A stretch of 50,544 nucleotides of DNA from Cytophagales bacterium (GTDB taxonomy: Bacteria; Bacteroidota; Bacteroidia; Cytophagales; Cyclobacteriaceae). Within the stretch, counting starts at the first letter, position 1. Each line of letters opens with the position of its first letter. The notes beneath the pieces are model-generated. The model ran no database searches. It saw nothing but the letters and a program-made list of their open reading frames with translations, and had not been told where the DNA came from. Location: the NCBI GenBank assembly GCA_022360055.1, contig JAKSDO010000227.1, positions 1 to 50,544 on the forward strand, given 5' to 3'. Below are positions 43,533 through 50,544 of the stretch, piece by piece. The translations under genes were made by a program, and so were the position numbers.

Positions 43533-46500
43533 TTAGAATTTAAGATTTATTCCGGCAACCCATGTCGCTGACGAAAATGCCCTTCGAGTCTCCGGATCTA
43601 CGGTGTCGTACTCAGACCATATCACAGGATTAGTTGCCGAGATATACAACCTGCAGCCAGATATAGCATCGGATTTGATGAGGTTCCGGGCAAAGTCATA
43701 TCCCAGGGTGATATTCTTTATTTTGACAAACGATCCGTCAAAATACCTCAGCGCCTAATTGTAGAGAATTCCACCTCCCTGAGTTGGCTTTGGATATTCA
43801 TTACTCGGATTTTCCGGTGTCCAGTAATTGAAATTCATATGTGCAAATCTTCCTTCCCAGTTATTACCACCAAAATTATGGTAATTACTCCTCAGCGATT
43901 GTCCCTGACGCGAATAGATTAACATCGAAAAATCAAAACCTTTGAAGGTAAGCCTATTGGTAATACCGCCTGTCCATGACGGAACGGTCGATCCGATAAT
44001 TGCCCGGTCGTCCGAGTTCAACTGACCATCCGGTTCATTGGTGAGATTTCCCTCCTCATCCCTTCCATTGACATCCTTAATTTTTATTTGTCCGGGTAAT
44101 TGGCCATGAGATTCCGCTTCATCAGTTTCTTCCGTCTGCCAGATCCCGTCAAAAACAAAATCATAATATGTATTTATGGGATGACCTATAAACCAGCCAT
44201 TACCAATATCGTCATTCGTCCCGTTGAAAAGCTCCACAATTTCTTCGTTGTTGGAAAACACATTCATATCGATATCCCAGCTAAACCCGTTGCTGCTGCT
44301 AATTATATTTGCCGAAAGAGTAAGTTCCCATCCTCGATTTCGTGTTGAACCGACATTTTCTATCACACTTTCAAAACCGGAAGTTCGAGGCAACAACCTT
44401 TCAAGGAGTAAGTCTTCTGTCTGAGTATCGTAAAATTCAATTGTTCCCGAAATACGGTCCTCCCAAAATCCAAAATCCAATCCGATATTTAACGTAGTTG
44501 ATATTTCCCAGGACAGTTCCGGGTTAGCTATACCATTTTGCCCATAACCATAGGCAGAATCATCTCCAAAATTATACGCTGACCTGCCCAGTCCGCCTTG
44601 GGTCTGATAAGGAGAGATGGCCGTATTTCCCACAGAACCATATCCCGCTCTCAGCTTTAGAAAAGTCAGCACATTACTTTGCAGGAAACTTTCCCCGGAT
44701 AATATCCAGGCCACAGAGACGGCGGGGAAAAACGCCCATTTGTTTCCTTCTGCAAGCCGCGAAGATCCGTCAGATCTACCTGAAGCGGTGAGCAAGTATC
44801 GATCGTTAAATTTATAATTGATCCTTGCCATGTAAGACAGCAATCCCCATTCGGTCAAACCACTACTTATCCCGGTAATGGTTTCGGCAGTACCCAGAGC
44901 GTAAAACGTAGATCGGGTAATTGGAATTCCCTGTGCGGAAAGGGATGAAGATTCTACCCTGCTGGTTTGAGCGCTAAATAGACCTACCAGATTTAAATCG
45001 TGTTCGCCAAAGGATTTATCGTATGAAAGGATATTCTCAATGGTATAAGAAAAGTCATTCAGGTTATCCACGGTTCCATTTGGCGTGTCTCCTACAAAAT
45101 CACCTTCAAACCGGCCTCTCCTGGAATACCGAATATCCGTGCCAAAATTTAACCGGTACATAAGATCTTTTGTAATATCAAACTCACCAAACAGATTGGA
45201 GAACAAACGAAAACCCTTGGTCTCATCTACGTGTTGATTCGGAGAAAAATTTGTTAAAGGCGAAGTCACTAAAAATTCATCGGGATTTGGGAATGGTATG
45301 ATATTTCCATCTTCATCGTAGGCTGCCACCGGTGGGGCATACCTTAGAGCAGACCAGGTCGGATCATCTGCATCCATACGGTTTCTTAAATCAGTAGAGG
45401 CTGTTAAGCTCAGGCCAACCCTTATTTTGCCACTCAAGGTAGCATCAAGGTTCGTCCGGATCGAATATCGTTCATAATCGGTCTTTTTCAACACACCGTC
45501 CTCTTTGTAGTAGCTGCCCGAAATAAAATAATTGATGTTTTCTCCTCCACCGCTGGCCGACAATTGATGTTCTGTCTGAAAGCCATCTCGATACGTTTCA
45601 TCAATCCAGTCGGTCTCAACACCATTTTGGTAGTTTTCATACAATCCACCGAGTATAACCTCATCCTGGCTGTTATCATTTTTTGCCAGTCCGTTGGCTA
45701 CCCTTCTATACTCCACAAACTGCTGACTATTCATTTTATTAAAATCGGCAATTTGCTTTTTCACTCCGGCATATCCTGAATAACTCATTTGAGCTTTTCC
45801 CTTCTTTCCTCTTTTGGTCGTAATTAGGATGACCCCATTTGCGCCCCGTGATCCATAGATGGCGACTGCGCTGGCATCTTTTAATACCTCCATAGAGACA
45901 ATATCAGCCGGATTAAAATCCTCAATCCCCTGCGTTGTCGGTATCCCGTCGACTACATACAACGGATTATTGGTTGCATTGATGGACCGATTCCCTCTTA
46001 CCCGAATCGTCTTGCTCGAACCGGGAGAACCATTACCTGCAACTATGTCGACGCCTGCCAGTCTTCCCTGGGCCTGATCCAGCACATCATAGGTCGGAAC
46101 GGTATTTAAATCTTCCCCGCTGACAGAAGATATTGCCCCTGTAAGATCGCTTTTCTTTTGTGTTCCGTATCCAACAACCACTATTTCATCCAGGGCTGTG
46201 ATGTCAGGCACCATGGAAACGTCGATAACGGTCTGGGCACTTACTGTAATTTCCTCTTCAACATAACCCACTGAGCTAAAAACCAATACGGATTCTTCTC
46301 CCGGTACCTCAAGCGAATAGTTGCCCTGTATATCCGTAACCGTACCCTGTGAAGTTCTTTTGACTATGACATTGACTCCGGGAAGGCCCTGGTCATCTTC
46401 CGAGGAGGTGACTTTCCCTGTGATCGTGATCCCCTGAATTACAATTTCCAGGCGTTCTTCTTTAGGATACGATCTATCCTCAATTCTCTTTACTGTGATG

Positions 46501-46847
46501 TTCTCATTCATTTGCTTAAATGCAACGCCCAAATTCTTAGAGATTTCCATCAACAAATCTGCTACTTTGATCTTTTGTTTTTTTAGATCAAATCGGTAGG
46601 CTGAACCCAGGTCCTTTTTGTGAAACACGAAATTGTAATCGGTCAAATGCTCAATTGTACCAAAGACATCTGGCAAGGGGGCGTTTTGAAACTCAACTTC
46701 AATATATACTTCTTTTACACTTTTAATTTGAGATTGTGCATTCGAGTCAGAAGCCACAACAAAATTAAAAACGATGGTTTGAAATAATATTCCAATTAGC
46801 GTGCAATTAGACATAAATATTATCGTCCGTAATAGTTTATTTTTCAT
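43533..46847 (-). pseudogene. SusC-like TonB transporter with in-frame amber stop
   Basis: 1030 residues are encoded up to TAG at 43755-43757 (GGGILYN-stop). The same frame then continues for 73 residues with the standard SusC end (ALRYFDGSFVKIKNITLGYDF, then TWVAGINLKF) to TAA at 43533-43535. One nonsense change therefore removes the last barrel strands and the C-terminal phenylalanine needed for outer-membrane assembly. The rest is normal: STN domain about 45-120, carboxypeptidase-regulatory-like domain, DEIVVVGYGTQKKSD and NPLYVVDGIPTTQ. Either a recent inactivation or a base error. Confidence 0.9.
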
Positions 46848-46930
46848 AAATTTGAATATGTTTTAATTGTTAGAAATTAGAACTAGTGCCTCAATGCCGA
46901 CCGTCCAAAGTGTATTGAGGCATTTCTTTT
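46847..46930 (+). ncRNA. Candidate cis-antisense RNA opposite the second susC leader
   Basis: Plus-strand TAAATTTG (46847-46854) is a full TAnnTTTG match on the susC start codon. TGCCTCAAT (46887-46895) pairs with ATTGAGGCA (46914-46922) and TTTCTTTT follows. A transcript of about 70 bases would cover the susC leader in antisense. The layout matches 36294-36400. No TTTG at -33 is visible. Confidence 0.45.
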
Positions 46931-46982
46931 ACTTTAAGTATCTCAGTATGTTATTTTCATGTTTCGCTCATACGCATCAGTT

Positions 46983-47969
46983 TTAGTTAATAGTTATATA
47001 TAGGTCTTTGTTCTTCAATCGAAAATCAAATTCTCTGGAGTATTGCATCAATTCCAGGACATCCACCAGGTATTTATTATCAAACCTTCCACTGATTTGC
47101 CAATCATCCGGACTTGGACCTTCTACGTGGATATGAACACCATACCACCTTTCCAGTTTCGTGATTACCTCATCAAATTCGGCATTTTTCAGAATAAAAA
47201 TCCCATCTTTCCAGGCCGGGACTTCAGAGATGTCAAAATTGTACCTTTTGGGAGTGTGGGTATCATTATCAAAACTTATGGCATTACCGGGATTTAGAAA
47301 AAATGAACTGTCGTATGAGCTCACCTTAACCTTCCCTGAGATTAAGCTGATTTTGGTTTCTAAATCCTCAGCATACGAGTTTATGTTAAAGACAGTACCC
47401 AGCGCTTCTGTCGAGATACCAAATGTCTCCACAATAAAAGATCTCAAACTATCTTTCGCTACTTCAAAATATGCTTCCCCCTCCAGGACAACGATACGCG
47501 ACGAATCTGTAAATGTATCCCAATACTGAATCGAACTCGCAGCATTTAGCCATACGATAGAACCGTCAGGTAAAAACAATTTGCTTTTCTGACCCACAGG
47601 ATTTTCTTTGATGATTTTCTTTCTCACGACATCGGTCTTTTGTCGATCCTGTTTATCGATTATGGAAAATACCAAATAACCAAGTGTCAGAATTACCAGT
47701 AAAGAAGCGGCTACCTTCCATAGTAAAGAAATTACGGAAGTAGATCGTGATGAAATATCAGTACCCTCATTCCAAATTCGCTCTAGTACTTCATCTTCAT
47801 TGATCAAGGTGGGTTCCGGAGTTCTTGTCGCCCAATCTTTCTTCAAATGTTGAAATACCCGTCTGTTTTGGGCTGACGCATTTAGCCAACGATTAAGTTG
47901 ATCCCGCTCCTTTTCATTGGCATTATTTGTCAAACTCTTGTAAATAATTCGATCTATGTCCGTATTCAT
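46983..47969 (-). CDS. FecR-family anti-sigma factor, second locus
   Basis: 328 residues. N-terminal sigma-binding part with LNRWLNASAQNRRVFQHLK, one transmembrane helix (VAASLLVILTLGYLVF, about 86-102), FecR domain (GQKSKLFLPDGSIVWLNAASS, EGEAYFEVAKD, TEALGTVFNINSY) and DUF4974-like C-terminus. Partner of the ECF factor 72 bases upstream and of the STN domain of the adjacent SusC. Confidence 0.93.
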   Translation of the reverse strand: MNTDIDRIIYKSLTNNANEKERDQLNRWLNASAQNRRVFQHLKKDWATRTPEPTLINEDEVLERIWNEGTDISSRSTSVISLLWKVAASLLVILTLGYLVFSIIDKQDRQKTDVVRKKIIKENPVGQKSKLFLPDGSIVWLNAASSIQYWDTFTDSSRIVVLEGEAYFEVAKDSLRSFIVETFGISTEALGTVFNINSYAEDLETKISLISGKVKVSSYDSSFFLNPGNAISFDNDTHTPKRYNFDISEVPAWKDGIFILKNAEFDEVITKLERWYGVHIHVEGPSPDDWQISGRFDNKYLVDVLELMQYSREFDFRLKNKDLYITIN

Positions 47970-48041
47970 AGAAGATTACATTATGCTTTTTCATCATAAA
48001 TACGGTGCATAATATAAAATCCCCCAATCGGGATAGTTTTT

Positions 48042-48650
48042 TTAAGAATTAAGCATTGAAAAGAATCCGACAATGGGTCCAAGTGTTTTAATTAATTTGA
48101 AAATATTAGCCTGGGAAGAGCCACTATCCAGGTAGGTTTGTATGGTTTGACGCAATTCTCTGACCGCCAAAGAAAGATGATTTTCTACTGTTTTAGGGGA
48201 AATATCTAACAAAGCTGCAACATTCTTTATTTTTTGATTTTCTTCCTTAACCATTTTAAAAATCATTTGCCTTCTGGGAGGAAGGCCATTTATGGTTTTT
48301 GTTACCAGCTTTGTCAATTCATCAAATTCCATAGATTTTTCAGGATCGTATTCATCCCAGATATGGTCTTTTTCAAAATCTAAAGACTTGTTAGCATATT
48401 TGATTTTTTGTTCTCTCAAAAAGGAAATAGACTGATTCTTGATGGCCATAAATAAGTACCCTTCAAATTTCTCAGCTTCAAAAAAGTTCTTTTCCTTTTT
48501 CAAAAGTTTGATCAGCACCGCAGAGACAACATCTTCTGCCTGTTCCTGAATCGGCACAAACAGCAAAGCAAATTTTATCAATCGAGTATAATATTTTTTG
48601 AAGAATACCTCGAATGATTTGCGATCATTTAGGTCTATAATTCCGGTCAA
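48042..48650 (-). CDS. ECF RNA polymerase sigma factor, second locus
   Basis: 202 residues. Region 2 (FFKKYYTRLIKFALLFVPIQEQAEDVVSAVLIKLL) and region 4 (LPPRRQMIFKMVKEENQKIKNVAALLDISPKTVENHLSLAV) are complete. The only start near the expected place is a TTG at 48650; an in-frame TAG lies just upstream and the next ATG is far inside region 2, so the start appears to be non-ATG. The sigma should read the susC promoter of this locus. Confidence 0.9.
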   Translation of the reverse strand: MTGIIDLNDRKSFEVFFKKYYTRLIKFALLFVPIQEQAEDVVSAVLIKLLKKEKNFFEAEKFEGYLFMAIKNQSISFLREQKIKYANKSLDFEKDHIWDEYDPEKSMEFDELTKLVTKTINGLPPRRQMIFKMVKEENQKIKNVAALLDISPKTVENHLSLAVRELRQTIQTYLDSGSSQANIFKLIKTLGPIVGFFSMLNS

Positions 48651-48822
48651 AACGATTAGCTGCGAAGCCTATTAAATTCTGATTTTCATAATTTCGGTCT
48701 TGTAAAACTCTTGATTTAGATACGAATTTGAAAGTAAATCTAAAATTTTATTGTTTTTCTAAAGCGGCAGAAATTGAGCTGAGAAGTATATTTTAATAAG
48801 AATCTATGTCGATAAGTACTCC

Positions 48823-48957
48823 ATGGAAGGGGTGATTTCCGGGAAAGAAGCTGCGGAAAAATACGGAGATCCGAAATATGCAGTTGGTGTAATAATCGTC
48901 AGATCCATTAAAGACAAAAGCGAAAACAAATTATTGAAAGAAAGTATGAATAATTAA
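48823..48957 (+). CDS. Short frame, possible TonB-plug-like fragment
   Basis: 44 codons, MEGVISGKEAAEKYGDPKY then AVGVIIVRSI. The pattern (E.A.EKYG....GVIIV) resembles the end of a TonB plug as found in some M56/TonB-linked proteins (VLKG..A..YG..G.NGVILI). The open frame extends 5' to a stop at about 48798 without another ATG. Probably a remnant. Sequence 48651-48822 otherwise has no gene. Confidence 0.3.
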   Translation: MEGVISGKEAAEKYGDPKYAVGVIIVRSIKDKSENKLLKESMNN

Positions 48958-49182
48958 TTTTTGTTGAACAAGCGGTCTCGTATAAACACAGCAGCGGGTT
49001 ATGCCCTAACTTTTCGTTTTGTAACTGATCTTTTTAAAGAGTACTAATTTACAAAATTTGCACGGAATCCGTTATTGTCGGTGATACCTTGCTGTGCTTA
49101 AGGCTAAAATAAATTCAAACACCTCACTTCCGTCTAAATCCCGGATAAAACTGTCGAATAAGCATTTCATTAAAAAAAATCA

Positions 49183-49320
49183 TATATTTGCACCGCGATA
49201 GAAATGTTGTTTTATAATTTTATGCATCGTACAACTATAATTTCAATTTCGGATATTGTGAAATAGGTGGCCTTTGTTGTTTTGGCTGCCATCCTGTTTT
49301 CGGAGAATCCTCCGAATAAT
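49183..49320 (+). ncRNA. Candidate structured RNA or long leader
   Basis: TATATTTG at 49183-49190 followed by CACCGC resembles promoters of stable RNAs in this phylum. Downstream there is no reading frame until 49538. Foldable parts are GGTGGC...GCTGCC (about 49267-49290) and TTCGGAG-AATC-CTCCGAA (49299-49316), then TAATCAC/GTGATTA at 49343-49363. No known RNA family is recognised. It may instead be the 340-base leader of the acetyltransferase gene. The sequence 48958-49182 shows nothing I can support. Confidence 0.35.
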
Positions 49321-49463
49321 CCATACATTTTATTTTAATATGTAATCACGTATTATGTGATTATTGGTGTGAATGTGTTATCTGTACGTCTTGTGCAATC
49401 TCAGGAGTCCTCATCCTTTGCATCGAGCTAAATTCAGATAGGCACACAGCGCACGAGGTATCT

Positions 49464-49496
49464 TAACATATAGCCTTGTTAAAAAGCTATATGTTA
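49464..49496. promoter_or_regulatory. 11-bp inverted repeat before the acetyltransferase gene
   Basis: TAACATATAGC and GCTATATGTTA match perfectly with an 11-base loop and end 41 bases before the ATG at 49538. There is no T-run, so operator or leader hairpin is more likely than terminator. Confidence 0.5.
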
Positions 49497-49537
49497 CTAA
49501 TGCCTATAAGTATTTCAATGTATAATTTTTTTCAATC

Positions 49538-50149
49538 ATGAATATAAATATTGGAAAAGTAAATAATAACGAATTTTATCAGACGGAATATTTAACAAGA
49601 GAAACATTTTGGAACTTGTATAATCCGGGATGTACGGAGCATTTAATGCTTCATAACTTGCGCAATAGCAATGCTTACGTCGAACAGCTAGACCTTATTG
49701 CTTTGCATCAGGGCGAAATAATCGGCCATATCATTTCAACAAAAGCGAAAGTTGTTGATCATCATAATCGGGAACATGAAATATTGTATGTGGGCCCTTT
49801 TTCTATTGATTTTGAACTCCGGAACAAAGGGATAGGGACACAGCTTTTACATCGTGAAATAGAAGCAGCTAAAAAAATGGGATTCAATGGGATGATCCTA
49901 TTTGGTAATCCCGGTTATTATCAACGCTTTGGATTTAGGAATGCTCTGGAATATAAAATCACCACAAAAGATGGATTGAATTTTGAGCCTTTTATGGTAT
50001 TAGAACTACCAGAGCATGGGCTCTTCAATGTACAGGGAAAGTTTTTGGAGGACAAAGCTGTAGAAATTCATCAAGGTGAACTAAGCAGATTTGAAGATCA
50101 GCTTCCTGCAAAGGAAAAGGGTGAGCCCAGGTATAAAATCCACGATTAA
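49538..50149 (+). CDS. GNAT-family N-acetyltransferase
   Basis: 203 residues. The acetyl-CoA site is visible: VGPFSIDFELRNKGIGTQLL (motif A, with the R/G-x-G-x-G/A part as NKGIGT), then MGFNGMILFGNPGYYQRFGF, the YatJ/YhbS-like end of the domain. The substrate is unknown. It ends 11 bases before the RsgA-type gene, so the two may be co-transcribed, but no functional link is evident. Confidence 0.85.
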   Translation: MNINIGKVNNNEFYQTEYLTRETFWNLYNPGCTEHLMLHNLRNSNAYVEQLDLIALHQGEIIGHIISTKAKVVDHHNREHEILYVGPFSIDFELRNKGIGTQLLHREIEAAKKMGFNGMILFGNPGYYQRFGFRNALEYKITTKDGLNFEPFMVLELPEHGLFNVQGKFLEDKAVEIHQGELSRFEDQLPAKEKGEPRYKIHD

Positions 50150-50160
50150 AATAAACGAAG

Positions 50161-50544
50161 ATGAATTTAGAAAATTTAGGATACAATAGCATAAAGGCGA
50201 CATTAAAAAGGCGACAAGATCTTACTGGTTTCGAACTGGGTAGAGTGATCGCAGAACACAAAGAAAGATACCTTGTCGGAACAGCTAAAGGTGAAGTTGA
50301 AGCTGAGATAACTGGAAATATGCGTTTTACGGCTGTTAATCGTGAAGATTTTCCTGCCGTAGGCGATTGGGTCGCGCTGATATCTCATGAACCGGATTTT
50401 GCCGTTATTAACGAAGTGCTTCCCAGGTTTTCCATTATTAGGAGACAAGCAGTTGGCCAATTTGGCCAGGTTCAAATAATAGGTACCAATATCGACTACG
50501 CATTTTTGATGCAATCTGTAGACAGAGATCTCAATATCAATAGA
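50161..50544 (+). CDS. rsgA: RsgA-type ribosome-associated GTPase, 5' part
   Basis: 128 codons to the window end. NLGYNS, GRVIAEHKERYLVGTAKGEVEAEITGNMRF and REDFPAVGDWVAL form the N-terminal OB-fold of the RsgA/YloQ family, followed by VLPRFSIIRRQAVGQFGQVQIIGTN and the beginning of the GTPase domain (IDYAFLMQSVDRD). In the full family member a circularly permuted GTPase and a zinc domain follow; they lie beyond the window. It matures the small ribosomal subunit. It could be the YjeQ-like second paralogue rather than the housekeeping copy. Confidence 0.88.
   Translation, partial: MNLENLGYNSIKATLKRRQDLTGFELGRVIAEHKERYLVGTAKGEVEAEITGNMRFTAVNREDFPAVGDWVALISHEPDFAVINEVLPRFSIIRRQAVGQFGQVQIIGTNIDYAFLMQSVDRDLNINR

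Noticed and set aside
43755-43757. TAG in susC2 as pyrrolysine or suppressed stop
   Set aside because: No sign of suppression elsewhere in the window; genuine genes here end in TAG (for example at 17530-17532 and 28332-28334).
48970-49100. attC-like integron site (CACAGCA...TGCTGTG arms, GGGTTATGCCCTAAC)
   Set aside because: The conserved RYYYAAC/GTRRRRY ends are not properly formed and no cassette-like gene or integron integrase is present.
1-50544. CRISPR array, insertion sequence with transposase, prophage
   Set aside because: No regular 25-40 base repeat array, no transposase-like frame and no phage structural genes were seen.

Overview
The window comes from a member of the Bacteroidota, most likely a marine or environmental Cytophagales/Flavobacteriales-type organism. 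The support is two SusC/SusD pairs, each with an ECF sigma factor and a FecR-type anti-sigma factor, carboxypeptidase-regulatory-like N-terminal domains on the TonB receptors, several secreted sulfatases, and promoter elements of the Bacteroidota type (TTTG-N19-TAnnTTTG). There are no rRNA genes and no complete tRNA. Genus cannot be read from the sequence alone.

Layout, left to right. (1) 0.4-7.4 kb: a two-gene module (small His-rich membrane protein plus TonB receptor with an NCQNC motif in the plug) is present twice in tandem. Between the copies lies a chimeric open frame that joins the last strands of a TonB receptor to an enolase-superfamily protein lacking its N-terminal domain. (2) 7.6-16.7 kb: a divergent PchR-like AraC regulator, a TonB receptor, a beta-propeller-like lipoprotein resembling the XusB/DUF4374 siderophore-binding group, an ABC ATPase, and a giant ABC permease whose M1-peptidase-like half has lost the zinc-binding histidines. 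(3) 16.9-21.1 kb: a toxin-antitoxin island with AbiEi/AbiEii, YefM/YoeB and HigB/HigA, a broken tyrosine integrase, a broken AAA/DUF4143 gene, and at its right edge the 3' half of a tRNA-Arg(ACG), read here as an attachment-site scar. (4) 38.4 back to 21.6 kb, all on the minus strand: a polysaccharide utilisation locus with ECF sigma, FecR, SusC, SusD, two GH172 (DUF2961) proteins and five sulfatase loci, two of them broken. The combination suggests a sulfated polymer containing furanosyl sugars. (5) 38.8-40.5 kb: a compact plus-strand cluster of a 77-residue thioredoxin-fold protein, an exported CDKC protein and a MarR regulator with a four-cysteine tail. A TTAGGAnTCCTAA palindrome lies in front of each of the three genes, which looks like a small autoregulated redox- or metal-responsive regulon. 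(6) 40.7-41.8 kb: hipB with a truncated hipA and a probable second integrase tail. (7) 48.65 back to 41.85 kb: a second ECF/FecR/SusC/SusD set whose SusC has an in-frame amber codon and which has no enzyme genes. (8) 49.5 kb to the end: a GNAT acetyltransferase and the start of an RsgA-type GTPase.

How it works together. The two ECF/FecR/SusC sets have the STN domain on SusC expected for trans-envelope signalling, in which nutrient binding at SusC is relayed to FecR and releases the sigma factor. Both sets also have, between fecR and susC, a plus-strand TAnnTTTG-like element at the susC start codon followed by a hairpin and a T-run. This is the arrangement expected for cis-antisense small RNAs that repress susC. 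Many genes are broken (two sulfatases, susC2, hipA, integrase, DUF4143, the enolase chimera), and most breaks sit next to integrase remnants or duplication edges, so this looks like an accessory region under active rearrangement. Single-base frameshifts and stops could also be assembly errors, and raw reads should be checked.
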